DNA of 64,000 bases from Marivita sp. S6314 (GTDB lineage Bacteria; Pseudomonadota; Alphaproteobacteria; Rhodobacterales; Rhodobacteraceae): positions 1 through 64,000 of the forward strand of contig NZ_JALKAO010000005.1 in assembly GCF_023015985.1 (NCBI RefSeq), written 5' to 3'. The notes under the pieces are model-generated. The model was not told the origin of the DNA. It did no database searches and was given only the letters and a program-made list of their open reading frames with translations. Shown piece after piece: positions 25,144 through 35,200 of this stretch; within the stretch, counting starts at the first letter, position 1; every line of letters starts with the position of its first letter. A program made the position numbers and the translations under genes.

Positions 25144-26652
25144 ATGGATATCTGTTATTTTGTGGGGGTTCTGTTTGGATTGGTCTGTGCCGGGAGTGTC
25201 GTGGTCCTCCTCGCCCGCAGGAAACCGGCCCCCGATACGGTGCCTGATCTGTCGCCCGAATACGAAATCGCATTGCTTTTCCGGGATGATCACCTGGTCG
25301 ATGCCCATGACGTGATCTGGTCGATGCTGTCCGGTGAACCGGGTGCCCCGACCTGGGCGGATGTCCGTCAGGCGCTGCACAGCATTGTCCCGGCTTTTCC
25401 GGCCACCGCAACGTCGCCCCTTGGTGACCCCGGTCACTCCGGAATTGACGTGCGGGTCACGCATCTGGGCGCTGTGACACGGGTGTCGCTTGTGCCGCTT
25501 GTGCGTAAATCAGAAGACTGGTTTGCCGCGCGGCAGGATGATCTTGCGCTCGACTGCCTGCGCCCGGCGCTGGATCTTGCGCCCAGCGCGATCTGGGCGG
25601 TTGATGAACATGGCATGTTGCTTTGGGCAAATGCCATGTTTGACCGACTGGCAGAGGATCTGGGGGGCACACATGCGCTGGCAGAGACCGTTGCGACCCA
25701 GTGCAAATCACCCACGGCCTTGGGCACCAAGCGGATTACCTTGCGGCCCAAGACGGGACGCGACGAACACTGGTTTGATGTATCGACGCACGAGACCGAC
25801 GCCGGCACTTTGTATTTCGCAACGGCCGTGGACGCCGTGGTGCAGGCCGAAGAGGCGCAGCGCAACTTTGTTCAGACGCTGTCCAAGACCTTTGCCAATC
25901 TCACCACGGGGCTGGCCATATTCAACCGGGATCGCCGGTTGGCCTTGTTCAACCCGGCTTTGATTGATTTGAGCGGCCTGTCTGCCGAGTTCCTGAGCGG
26001 TCGGCCCAACCTGTTCGAGTTTTTTGACAAGCTGCGTGAACACCAGATCATGCCGGAACCCAAGAATTATGACGATTGGCGCGAGCGCATGGCCAAGCTG
26101 GTGGCGGCGGCCAGTGACGACCGGTTTCGCGAAACCTGGAACCTGCCGGATGGTCAGACCTATGATGTCACGGGCCAACCTTATCCCGACGGGGCCATCG
26201 CTTTTTTGCTGAACGACATCACCGCAGAGGTTTCCCTGACCCGTGGATTCCGGAGCGAGCTGGAAACCATGCAATCCTTGATCGACGCGATGGATGACGC
26301 GGTCGCCGTATTCAACCAGCAGGGCATCCTGACGGTGTGCAATGCTGCCTACAAGACCGCGTGGAACGTTGATCCCGACACAAGTATTGCGGACGCCAAC
26401 ATTCTGGACGCCACGCAGGATTGGAAAACCGGGTTTCATCCGAACCCGGTCTGGCCGGAAATCCGGGATTTTGTCACACGCACGTCAGAGCGGGCCAGTT
26501 GGGACGCAGATCTGCGATCCCGGGATGGGCGCGACGTCACCTGTCGCATTGATCCCATTTGTTTCGGAGCAACGCTGATCCGCTTTTGTGTTGGCGCGAA
26601 ATCTTCGGGTCACTCCGGCGACAGCGACCACCTTGAAATCGTTTCCGCCTGA
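25144..26652 (+). CDS. Membrane-anchored multi-PAS protein without kinase domain
   Basis: The 502-residue protein has one N-terminal membrane segment (about 4-24), then PAS-like domains near 140-215 (SAIWAVDEHGMLLWAN), 250-350 (GLAIFNRDRRLALFN) and 375-490 (AVAVFNQQGILTVCNAAY). The first 130 residues after the anchor are unassigned. No H-box, ATPase, GGDEF or EAL motif follows, so it ends where a kinase would begin. It lies between regB and tsaE, behind a CtrA-like box. It may sense a signal and act through a protein partner. Confidence 0.8.
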   Translation: MDICYFVGVLFGLVCAGSVVVLLARRKPAPDTVPDLSPEYEIALLFRDDHLVDAHDVIWSMLSGEPGAPTWADVRQALHSIVPAFPATATSPLGDPGHSGIDVRVTHLGAVTRVSLVPLVRKSEDWFAARQDDLALDCLRPALDLAPSAIWAVDEHGMLLWANAMFDRLAEDLGGTHALAETVATQCKSPTALGTKRITLRPKTGRDEHWFDVSTHETDAGTLYFATAVDAVVQAEEAQRNFVQTLSKTFANLTTGLAIFNRDRRLALFNPALIDLSGLSAEFLSGRPNLFEFFDKLREHQIMPEPKNYDDWRERMAKLVAAASDDRFRETWNLPDGQTYDVTGQPYPDGAIAFLLNDITAEVSLTRGFRSELETMQSLIDAMDDAVAVFNQQGILTVCNAAYKTAWNVDPDTSIADANILDATQDWKTGFHPNPVWPEIRDFVTRTSERASWDADLRSRDGRDVTCRIDPICFGATLIRFCVGAKSSGHSGDSDHLEIVSA

Positions 26653-26703
26653 CGCGGCACTTCCAATCTTGCGACCAGCGGTGGGGCGCGTCATCATGCG
26701 CGC

Positions 26704-27177
26704 ATGACAACCAACAGCGCGGCGTTTGCCTCACATTCTCCTGACGCCACTGCGCATCTGGCCGCCAAATTGGGGGCAGGTCTGTCGCCGGGGGATTGCC
26801 TACTTCTGTCCGGCGGCATCGGCGCTGGCAAAAGCCATTTTGCACGCGCGCTGATCCTGTCGCGTCTGGCCGAACCCGAAGATGTGCCGTCGCCAACGTT
26901 CACCATCGTCCAGACCTATGATTTGCCCGACTGCGAGCTGTGGCATGCCGATCTCTACCGCCTTGGCGACCCGGACCAGATCATCGAACTTGGCCTGCTG
27001 GACGCGGTGGACACTGCGATCACGCTGATCGAATGGCCCGACCGGTTGCAAGACCTGACGCCGCCCCATGCCCTTCATATTGCGATTGCCGATCCTGCAC
27101 AGGACGACACCCGTGTGATCACGCTGTCATGGAGCGATGCAAAGTGGTCCGATGTTGTCGCAAGGGCTCTGTCATGA
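26704..27177 (+). CDS. tsaE: tRNA threonylcarbamoyladenosine ATPase TsaE
   Basis: TsaE is the small ATPase that drives turnover of the TsaBD complex in t6A synthesis. The 157-residue protein has Walker A GGIGAGKSHFARAL, switch segment PSPTFTIVQTYD, and HADLYRLGDPDQI, all characteristic. It overlaps the next gene by 4 bases (ATGA), so it leads a coupled series tsaE-amgK-murU-addB-addA. The order is common in alphaproteobacteria. Confidence 0.94.
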   Translation: MTTNSAAFASHSPDATAHLAAKLGAGLSPGDCLLLSGGIGAGKSHFARALILSRLAEPEDVPSPTFTIVQTYDLPDCELWHADLYRLGDPDQIIELGLLDAVDTAITLIEWPDRLQDLTPPHALHIAIADPAQDDTRVITLSWSDAKWSDVVARALS

Positions 27178-28157
27178 CCGACATCAACCGTTTTTTGCGC
27201 GCCCACGGATGGGACGAGGCACACCAACAGCCTTTGGCCGGAGATGCATCTAGCCGACGGTATATTCGTCTCTGTTCCGGCGCAAAACGCGCGCTTTTGA
27301 TGATTGACCCTCAAGACGACACCGCCCGATTTGCCGCGCCGTCGACGCATCTGGCATCTATCGGATTGTCGGCTCCGACGATCTACGCAAGGGAACCCGG
27401 TCTGATGCTGATCGAGGATTTCGGCGATGCGCAGTTTGCCAGAGTGATCACAGACGATCCGGGTCTGGAGCACGGCTTATACAAGGCGGCAACCGATGTT
27501 CTGTGCCATCTGGAACGCGCCGCGTTGCCTGCTGATATCCCGGTTGTGACACCCGACATCCTGGGCGACATGATCGAACCCGCCTTTACGCATTACCTGC
27601 CTGCACTGGGGCTGCCCGGTGATGGGGCATTTCCCAAGATCCGGGACTGTCTGACCGATCTTCTGGCCAAGCATTTACCCACGTCACAGGTCATGGTTTT
27701 GCGGGATCACCACGCCGAAAACATGATCTGGCTGCCAGAGCGGGACGGTGTCAGACGTGTGGGTCTCCTTGATTTTCAGGACGCGCTGATAGGTCCGCCG
27801 GTGTACGATCTTGTCTCGATGCTGCAGGACGCGCGGCGGGATGTGTCCGAGACCTGCCGCGACAATACACTTGCCTATTACCTGGACCAGACCGGTCAGA
27901 GCGCTGACCATGTCCTGCCCGCCTATCATCTGCTGGGCATCCAGCGAAACCTGCGCATCCTTGGGGTGTTCGCGCGCCTTGCAGCGGTGCGGGGAAAGCC
28001 CGGATATCTGGCGCTGATCCCCCGGGTGTGGGCCCATATCCAAACCAGTCTGGAGGCACCGGTGTCGGCACCGCTTCGCCCGCTTGTGCGGGACGTCTTC
28101 CCAGACCCGATACAAGACCGCCTGACGGCGATGAGGTCCACATGCCTGACGCCGTGA
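27174..28157 (+). CDS. amgK: N-acetylmuramate/N-acetylglucosamine anomeric kinase AmgK
   Basis: AmgK phosphorylates MurNAc at C1 in the recycling route that bypasses de novo UDP-MurNAc synthesis and causes intrinsic fosfomycin tolerance. The 327-residue protein has the aminoglycoside-phosphotransferase fold: GDASSRRYIRL as the nucleotide loop, MLIEDFGD at the hinge, the catalytic-loop variant VLRDHHAENMIWL and the metal-binding LLDFQDALIGPPVYDL. Its ATG overlaps the tsaE stop, and the partner MurU follows with a 16-base overlap. The pairing strengthens the call over a generic phosphotransferase. Confidence 0.88.
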   Translation: MTDINRFLRAHGWDEAHQQPLAGDASSRRYIRLCSGAKRALLMIDPQDDTARFAAPSTHLASIGLSAPTIYAREPGLMLIEDFGDAQFARVITDDPGLEHGLYKAATDVLCHLERAALPADIPVVTPDILGDMIEPAFTHYLPALGLPGDGAFPKIRDCLTDLLAKHLPTSQVMVLRDHHAENMIWLPERDGVRRVGLLDFQDALIGPPVYDLVSMLQDARRDVSETCRDNTLAYYLDQTGQSADHVLPAYHLLGIQRNLRILGVFARLAAVRGKPGYLALIPRVWAHIQTSLEAPVSAPLRPLVRDVFPDPIQDRLTAMRSTCLTP

Positions 28158-28822
28158 TGCTGTTTGCCGCCGGGTTCGGCACCCGCATGAAAGCCCTGAC
28201 GCAGGACCGACCAAAGCCTTTGATCGAGGTCGCGGGACAGCCGTTGATCGACCATGCGATGACCTTTGTTGACGCCATCGCGCCGCGTCGGATTGTGGTC
28301 AATGCGCATTACAGGGCGGCGCAGATCGTGGATCATTTCGCCAACAGCGCGGTGCATGTGGCGGTTGAAACACCCGATATTCTGGACACGGGCGGAGGGT
28401 TAAAGGCCGCCTTGCCGCTGTTGCAGTCAGACACGGTGTTCACCATGAACACGGACGCGGTGTGGGACGGCCCAAACCCGTTGCGCGTTTTGCAGGATGC
28501 ATGGAATGACGACATGCAGGCCCTGCTGCTTTGTGTGCCAATGGCTCAGGTCACGGGGCGTATCGGCACCGGGGATATCGACATCCTTGAAACCGGTCAG
28601 GCGGTGTGGGGCACGGACACCGTCTATTCCGGGGTGCAGATAATTCGGACAGATAGCGTCTCTAACACACCGCAAGACGTGTTTTCGCTCAAGGCAATCT
28701 GGGAAGATCTTGTTCAGAAGAACGCCCTACACGCGGTCCGGTATCCGGGTAAATGGTGCGACGTGGGACATCCGGACGGGATCGCACTGGCCGAAGCCAT
28801 GCTGGGGTATTCACGTGTTTGA
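28142..28822 (+). CDS. murU: N-acetylmuramate-1-phosphate uridylyltransferase MurU
   Basis: MurU joins MurNAc-1-phosphate to UTP to give UDP-MurNAc, completing the AmgK route. The 226-residue protein has the nucleotidyltransferase signature MLFAAGFGTRMKAL ... RPKPLIEVAG, the ETPDILDTGGGLK loop and a metal site MNTDAVW. The ATG at 28142 gives the family N-terminus and a 16-base overlap with amgK; ATG 28157 is an alternative. The addB GTG start overlaps its stop by 8 bases. Confidence 0.88.
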   Translation: MPDAVMLFAAGFGTRMKALTQDRPKPLIEVAGQPLIDHAMTFVDAIAPRRIVVNAHYRAAQIVDHFANSAVHVAVETPDILDTGGGLKAALPLLQSDTVFTMNTDAVWDGPNPLRVLQDAWNDDMQALLLCVPMAQVTGRIGTGDIDILETGQAVWGTDTVYSGVQIIRTDSVSNTPQDVFSLKAIWEDLVQKNALHAVRYPGKWCDVGHPDGIALAEAMLGYSRV

Positions 28823-31760
28823 ACCAACCTCCTCTCCCCGTCTCTTTGCCCTGCCTCCGGGTGCGGATTTCGCCACGCAGCTGGTGCTTGGGTTAAAGCA
28901 CCGGTTGCGCGAGGCCCCGCCCGAGGCGATGGCGCGGGTCGAACTGGTGCTGAACACGCGACGCATGCAGCGACGGGTGGAAGCGGTGTTCGACACGCTT
29001 GGTGCCGGGTTTCTGCCGCGCATTCGGCTGATCACCGATCTGGCCGATCCAATTGAGACCGCTCTATTGCCGAAACCCGTGCCCGCCCTGAGACGGCAGC
29101 TTGAACTGGCCGAACTGGTCAGCCGCCTGATTGACGCCGATCCCAGCCTAGCCCCGCGCGCCGCCATCTACGATCTGGCGCAAAGCCTTGGCGCGTTGCT
29201 TGACGAGATGCAGGCGGAAGGCGTGACCCCGGCGGATATTGCCGATCTGGATGTGACAGACCAGTCAGGCCATTGGGAACGCGCGCAGCGGTTTCTGGGT
29301 ATCATCACGCAGTATTTCGACCCGAATTCCGACACGCCGGATGCGGCCACGATCAACCGCAGGGTTCTGGCCAACAAGCTGATGCGGTGGGCCGATGCGC
29401 CGCCCGATCACCCGGTGATTATCGCCGGATCCACCGGATCGCGCGGGTCGGCGTTTCAACTGATGTGTGCAGCGGCAACGCTTCCTCATGGCGCTGTGAT
29501 CCTGCCGGGGTTTGATTTCGACACGCCCGTATCGGTGTGGTCCGTTCTGCGCGACAACGCCCGCAACACGGATGCGATGCAGGGCGAAGACCATCCGCAA
29601 TTCCGCTTTGCACGGCTGATGGACCATCTTGGGGTCGCCGCAGATCAGGTGCAGGGCTGGACTGACGCGCCCGCACCGAACCCTGCGCGCAATGCGCTGG
29701 TGTCCCTGTCATTGCGACCGGCCCCTGTCACCGATCAATGGCTCATGGATGGGCCCGCCCTGCCCCCCTTGTCAGAGGCAATATCGTCTCTGACACTGCT
29801 TGAAGCGCCCTCTCCTAGGAACGAGGCACGCGCAATTGCGCTGCGTTTGAGACAAGCAGCAGAAGATGGAACAACCGCCGCGCTGATCACACCTGATCGC
29901 ATGTTGACCCGCCGGGTCAGTGCCTTGCTGGACCGCTGGAACATCTTGCCGGATGACAGCGCGGGCACGCCTGCCCAACTGACCGCGCCGGGGCGGTTGC
30001 TTCGCCATATCGCACAATTGCGGGTCAAGGGACCAACCGCAGACGCATTGCTCACGTTGCTGAAACATCCCCTGTGCCATTCCGGTGCGGATCGAGGACA
30101 ACACCTGTTATGGACCTCAGAGCTTGAACTGTTCATCCGCAAGACGGGCGTGCCCTATCCGGACTTGAAACAACTACAGGCGTGGAAGAAAGCGGATAAG
30201 GCCGCCGACTGGCTGGCCTGGATGGATGCCTGTCTGTTGCAGCCCGCCATCACAGCGACCCGGCCGCTGGGGGATCACATCACCGACCATATTGCACAGG
30301 CCGAACAGATCTGCGCCGGATCGACCAGCGACGACGCCTCCGAGCTTTGGGCCAAGGAGGCCGGCAAGGTCGCCCGGAAGGTTTTCGATGCGTTGATCGA
30401 AAATGCCGGGTTCGGCGGCATTCTGTCAGCGCGCGATTACGCCGATCTGATCGACGGGGTTCTGCGCGCCGAAGAGGTGCGCGACCGCGATGCGCCGCAT
30501 CCGCATATCCTGATCTGGGGCACCATCGAAGCGCGGGTGATGGGAGCCGATCTGGTCATCCTGGGGGGGTTGAACGAACATTCCTGGCCGGATGCGCCCC
30601 CGGCCGATCCTTGGCTGAACCGGCGGATGCGACAGCAGGCCGGGCTTTTGTTGCCGGAGCGGCGGATCGGGTTGTCCGCACATGACTTCCAGCAAGCCAT
30701 CGGCGCAAAGGAAGTCTGGCTCACCCGCGCGGAGCGGTCCGAGGACGCGGAAACTGTGCCGTCTCGCTGGCTGAACCGTCTGACCAATCTGATGCAGGGA
30801 TTACCACAAACCGGTGGTCCAGAGGCGCTTAAAGAGATCCGGGCGCGCGGGAACCATTGGCTGCGATTGGGTCAGGCGCTTGAAACGCCAATCCTGTCGC
30901 AACCAGCGGTGCGCCCGTCCCCGGTGCCTCCGCTGATCGCGCGCCCCACCGAATTGTCGGTGACGAATATCGAAAAGCTGATCCGCGACCCGTATGCGAT
31001 CTATGCGTCGAAAGTGCTGCGCCTGCGGCCATTGCATCCCATACAACACGCGCCAAACCCGATGCATCGCGGGACGATCCTTCACAAGGTGTTCGAGGAT
31101 TTCGTCTCTGATACAGCGGAAAACGTCGATCTTGTCACAGAAAACCGGTTGATCCAGACCGCCACTGACATTCTTGAGGCCAACGTGCCTTGGCCGGCGG
31201 ATCGCATTCAATGGCGTGTGCGGATTGAAAAGATCGCGCGGTGGTTTGTTGAAAACGAACGCGCACGGCGGGTCTTGGCCCGACCGGTGTTGTTCGAGAA
31301 AACAGGCGCGATCACGTTGGCCAAACCACCGTTCAAGATCACGGCCAAAGCCGACCGGATTGATCTGAATGACCGGGCCGAGGCGTTTGTCTATGACTAC
31401 AAGACCGGCACCGCGCCAACCCGGGATCAGCAGATGGTGTTCGACGTGCAGCTTCTTGTGACCGCTGCGTTGATCTGTGAGGGCGGGTTCACCCAATTGT
31501 CCCCACGCAGCGTGGCGGACGCGCGGTACATTTCGCTTGGCGGAGAGGGCAAGGAAGTGCCTGCACCGTTGGACGAATGTCCACCCGACCGCACGCTGGC
31601 CATGCTGAACACTCTGATCGAGGCCTACCGCGACCCAGACACCGGGTACACGGCGCGCAACAAGATGCACAAGGATGTGTTCGGGTCGGATTATGACCAA
31701 TTGTCCCGATACGGCGAATGGGATGCATCCAATCCCGCGCAGAAGGTGTTCCTGACATGA
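28815..31760 (+). CDS. addB: Double-strand break repair nuclease subunit AddB
   Basis: AddB pairs with AddA to resect double-strand breaks for RecA loading. The 981-residue length is typical of alphaproteobacterial AddB. The helicase-like N-terminal half has no Walker A motif, consistent with an inactive helicase in this lineage. The C-terminal PD-(D/E)xK nuclease is marked by HRGTILHKVFEDF, RIDL and VYDYKTGTAPT. The GTG at 28815 overlaps the murU stop; the longer open frame would run back over murU. It overlaps addA by 4 bases. Confidence 0.92.
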   Translation: MFEPTSSPRLFALPPGADFATQLVLGLKHRLREAPPEAMARVELVLNTRRMQRRVEAVFDTLGAGFLPRIRLITDLADPIETALLPKPVPALRRQLELAELVSRLIDADPSLAPRAAIYDLAQSLGALLDEMQAEGVTPADIADLDVTDQSGHWERAQRFLGIITQYFDPNSDTPDAATINRRVLANKLMRWADAPPDHPVIIAGSTGSRGSAFQLMCAAATLPHGAVILPGFDFDTPVSVWSVLRDNARNTDAMQGEDHPQFRFARLMDHLGVAADQVQGWTDAPAPNPARNALVSLSLRPAPVTDQWLMDGPALPPLSEAISSLTLLEAPSPRNEARAIALRLRQAAEDGTTAALITPDRMLTRRVSALLDRWNILPDDSAGTPAQLTAPGRLLRHIAQLRVKGPTADALLTLLKHPLCHSGADRGQHLLWTSELELFIRKTGVPYPDLKQLQAWKKADKAADWLAWMDACLLQPAITATRPLGDHITDHIAQAEQICAGSTSDDASELWAKEAGKVARKVFDALIENAGFGGILSARDYADLIDGVLRAEEVRDRDAPHPHILIWGTIEARVMGADLVILGGLNEHSWPDAPPADPWLNRRMRQQAGLLLPERRIGLSAHDFQQAIGAKEVWLTRAERSEDAETVPSRWLNRLTNLMQGLPQTGGPEALKEIRARGNHWLRLGQALETPILSQPAVRPSPVPPLIARPTELSVTNIEKLIRDPYAIYASKVLRLRPLHPIQHAPNPMHRGTILHKVFEDFVSDTAENVDLVTENRLIQTATDILEANVPWPADRIQWRVRIEKIARWFVENERARRVLARPVLFEKTGAITLAKPPFKITAKADRIDLNDRAEAFVYDYKTGTAPTRDQQMVFDVQLLVTAALICEGGFTQLSPRSVADARYISLGGEGKEVPAPLDECPPDRTLAMLNTLIEAYRDPDTGYTARNKMHKDVFGSDYDQLSRYGEWDASNPAQKVFLT

Positions 31761-34700
31761 TCCGCAACGACGCAACCGAGGCACAGGTCCGCGCGGCCGA
31801 TCCCTCAGCCTCTACTTGGCTGGGCGCAAATGCCGGGTCAGGCAAAACGCGGGTTCTGACCGACCGTGTGGCGCGGTTGCTGCTGGGTGATGCGCGGCCT
31901 GAACACATTTTGTGTCTGACTTTCACCAACGCTGCGGCAAGCGAAATGCAGAACCGCCTGTTCAAGCGGCTGGGCGAATGGGCGATGCTGGATGACGTGT
32001 CTCTCACAAACCAGCTTTTAGAGCTGGGTGAGACGTCCGATCATCTGACACCCGACTTCCTGTCGCGCGCACGCACGTTGTTTGCCCGTGCGATTGAAAC
32101 GCCCGGAGGCTTGCGCATTCAAACCATCCACGCGTTCTGTGCGTCGATCCTGCGACGGTTTCCCTTGGAGGCTGGTGTCAGCCCGCAATTCAAGGAAATT
32201 GACGACCGCGCGGCGCAGTTGTTGCGGGAACAGATTCTGGATGAGATGGCACAGGGGCCGGACGCAGACCTGATCGCCGACATCGCGCGGATTGCGTCGA
32301 ACAATCCCTTGCAAGAGCTGGCAGATGCCATCGTCGGGCACCGCGACGGCTTTGCCCCCCCTTTGGAGCGGTCCGAGTTGGCAGAGCGCTACGGGCTTGC
32401 ACCAGATGCGTCGGCGGATGCCGTGCTGAGCAGCGTTTTTCTGGGGGGTGAAATCGACCTTTTGGCAGAGTTTGTGCCACATTTGCTTGCCAGTGGCGTG
32501 ATGGATCAAAAACTGGGACGTGCTTTCCAGAGCATCACCGCGCCTGATCTGCAGGCCCTGAAAACCCTTGAATCAGTCTTGTTGAAAGCCGATGGCGTTG
32601 CGAAAATCGGGTCTGTTCCGACGAAAAAGCTGCGCGAGGAGGTGTTGGCCCCCTTGATGACCCGGCTGGAAGACCTCATCGGGCGGGTTGAATCCGCACG
32701 CGAAACACGGCTGGCGCTGGAAGCGGTTGCGCGTGACGCAACACTGCATCGCTTTGCGGACGCATTCCTGCGCCACTATGAAGAAACAAAGCAGGCCAGA
32801 GGATGGTTGGATTTCGACGATCTGATCACCCGGACCCGCCTGCTGTTGACCGACAGCCGACAGGCGGAATGGGTGCTGTACCGTCTGGACGGCGGCATCG
32901 ACCATATTCTTGTGGACGAGGCACAGGACACAAGCCCGGCGCAATGGGACGTGATCAATCGTCTGGCGCAAGAGTTTACGTCCGGCGAAGGGGCCCGAAC
33001 GGACGTGTTGCGCACGCTGTTTGTGGTCGGGGACAAGAAACAGTCGATCTATTCGTTCCAGGGGGCGGACCCACAGGAATTTGACCATATGCGTCAGGCT
33101 TTCCGCGACCAGATGCAGCGGACAAACGCCCCCTTGCAGGACGGGCAGCTGAGCTATTCGTTCCGGTCGTCGGTGCCGATCCTGCGATTGGTGGACGCGC
33201 TGTTTCAGGGACGCGACGAAGCGGGGTTTCTGCCGGATCAGACCCACATTTCGTTTCACGATACGCTGCCGGGGCGCGTGGATCTGTGGCCATTGCTTGA
33301 ACCTGCCAAAACCGAAGACGATGACCTGCCCTGGGACAGTCCGGTGGACCGGGTCAGCCCAACGCATCACAACGTCATTCTGGCCGAGCGCGTGGCCGGG
33401 TTCATTGATCGCACGCTGAAGGATGGCACAACATTGCCCGTTGGCACGACAGATGCGGGGGACGTTGAGGCGCGGCAGGTGCATGCCGGAGATTTTCTGA
33501 TCCTTGTGCGCAGTCGGGGGGCATTGTTTCACGAGATTTTGCGGGCCTGCAAGGCGCGCGGTCTGCCGATTGCGGGCGCGGATAAGCTCAAGATCATGGC
33601 CGAACTGGCGGTCAAGGACCTGCGCGCGTTGCTGGCGTTTCTTGCAACACCCGAAGACAGCCTGTCCCTCGCCTCTGCCTTGCGCTCACCGCTGTTTGGA
33701 CTTGACGAACAGGCGATTTTCGATCTCGCCCATCGCCGTAAATCCCCGCACCTTTGGGAGGAGTTGCGCAGGAACAGAGACGCATATCCCGCAGTCATGG
33801 ATGTTCTGGACGACCTGCGCCGACAGCTTGATTTCCTGCGCCCCTATGATCTGTTGGAGCGGATTTTGATCCGTCACCAAGGGAGACAGAAACTGATCGG
33901 GCGACTGGGCGAAGAGGCCGAGGACGGCATCGATGCGCTGCTCAATCAGGCGCTGGCTTATGAACAGACGGATATCCCCAGCCTCACCGGGTTTCTGCAC
34001 TGGATGGAAACCGACGACATCGAGATCAAGCGCACCGTCGACAGCGCGGGCGCACGCATCCGGGTGATGACGATCCATGGTGCAAAGGGGCTGGAAGCTC
34101 CGATTGTGATCTTGCCGGACACGCATAAAAAGCCATCCCAGTCGAGCAAGGAAACCTTTGTCATGGCGGACGGCCACGCCCATTGGCGCGGGTCGGACAA
34201 AACCCGCGCGGCCTATCAGCGGAACGCCCTGGAGCGCGCGCGGCAGGCGGAAGAGGAAGAAAAGGATCGTCTGCTCTATGTCGCACTGACGCGGGCCGAG
34301 CGGTGGTTGGTGATCGCTGGCGCAGGCGCGCCGGACAAAAGCGAACAAAGCTGGCATGACAGGATCCGCGCCACGTTGGACACGGTTGGGGCCATAGACG
34401 CCGTCTTTCCGTTTGCGGACGACGGACCAAAAGCCGGGAAACGGTTGGAGCATATGGCGTGGCCCGACGCGCAGGATACGCCAGTTGGTGCGCAGACCCC
34501 TGAGACGGTCGCCTTGCCCCACCTTTTCACCGAACCCGCACCGTCGCAGCCCCCCGCAACCGAGGTCCTGAGCCCCTCTGATCTTGGTGGCGCAAAGGCC
34601 CTGCCGGGCGCAGATGGCGATCTAAGTGATGTCGCGATGGAGCGCGGGACAGTGATCCATCTGTTGCTTGAAACCCTGCCCGCGGTTCCCGCCGCGCAGC

Positions 34701-35152
34701 GTGCAGATATCGCGGATCGGCTTGTTGGGGACCATCCGCTGAAAGACACGCTGATTGCAGAGGCGCTGGTTGTTTTGTCCGCGCCGGATCTGGCAGGGTT
34801 CTTTCACCCTGACACGCTCGCCGAAGTTCCGGTCACAGCAACGCTCAAGACGCTTGGCAACAAGACGCTGCACGGGATCATTGACCGGCTGATCATCACG
34901 CCGGAGCAGGTGATCGCGGTTGATTTCAAGACCAACCGTACCGTCCCGGATACCGAGGCCCAGACGCCAGAGGGGCTGTTGCGCCAAATGGGGGCCTACC
35001 GAGAGATGTTGGCACAGATTTACCCGGATCGTCGTATCGAAACCGGTATTCTTTGGACCCGGACCGCAACCTATATGCCGTTGTCCCAAGACCTGACAAC
35101 ACAAGCTCTCGTGAGAGCACACCACCTTGACGCTGTGTCTCTGGGTACCTAG
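31757..35152 (+). CDS. addA: Double-strand break repair helicase-nuclease AddA
   Basis: AddA is the UvrD-type helicase and nuclease of the AddAB complex. The 1131-residue protein has Walker A GANAGSGKTRVLTDRVARLL, CLTFTNAAASEM, motif II ILVDEAQDTSPAQW, VGDKKQSIYSFQGADP, motif V/VI blocks MTIHGAKGLEAPIV and LLYVALTRAERWL, and the C-terminal nuclease VIAVDFKTNR. Its ATG overlaps the addB stop (ATGA), giving balanced synthesis of the two subunits. trxA follows 48 bases later. Confidence 0.96.
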   Translation: MIRNDATEAQVRAADPSASTWLGANAGSGKTRVLTDRVARLLLGDARPEHILCLTFTNAAASEMQNRLFKRLGEWAMLDDVSLTNQLLELGETSDHLTPDFLSRARTLFARAIETPGGLRIQTIHAFCASILRRFPLEAGVSPQFKEIDDRAAQLLREQILDEMAQGPDADLIADIARIASNNPLQELADAIVGHRDGFAPPLERSELAERYGLAPDASADAVLSSVFLGGEIDLLAEFVPHLLASGVMDQKLGRAFQSITAPDLQALKTLESVLLKADGVAKIGSVPTKKLREEVLAPLMTRLEDLIGRVESARETRLALEAVARDATLHRFADAFLRHYEETKQARGWLDFDDLITRTRLLLTDSRQAEWVLYRLDGGIDHILVDEAQDTSPAQWDVINRLAQEFTSGEGARTDVLRTLFVVGDKKQSIYSFQGADPQEFDHMRQAFRDQMQRTNAPLQDGQLSYSFRSSVPILRLVDALFQGRDEAGFLPDQTHISFHDTLPGRVDLWPLLEPAKTEDDDLPWDSPVDRVSPTHHNVILAERVAGFIDRTLKDGTTLPVGTTDAGDVEARQVHAGDFLILVRSRGALFHEILRACKARGLPIAGADKLKIMAELAVKDLRALLAFLATPEDSLSLASALRSPLFGLDEQAIFDLAHRRKSPHLWEELRRNRDAYPAVMDVLDDLRRQLDFLRPYDLLERILIRHQGRQKLIGRLGEEAEDGIDALLNQALAYEQTDIPSLTGFLHWMETDDIEIKRTVDSAGARIRVMTIHGAKGLEAPIVILPDTHKKPSQSSKETFVMADGHAHWRGSDKTRAAYQRNALERARQAEEEEKDRLLYVALTRAERWLVIAGAGAPDKSEQSWHDRIRATLDTVGAIDAVFPFADDGPKAGKRLEHMAWPDAQDTPVGAQTPETVALPHLFTEPAPSQPPATEVLSPSDLGGAKALPGADGDLSDVAMERGTVIHLLLETLPAVPAAQRADIADRLVGDHPLKDTLIAEALVVLSAPDLAGFFHPDTLAEVPVTATLKTLGNKTLHGIIDRLIITPEQVIAVDFKTNRTVPDTEAQTPEGLLRQMGAYREMLAQIYPDRRIETGILWTRTATYMPLSQDLTTQALVRAHHLDAVSLGT

Positions 35153-35200
35153 GTTCTGCCCCTGACCCAATCATGCGCCAAAGCCGCAAGGAGATTCCCC

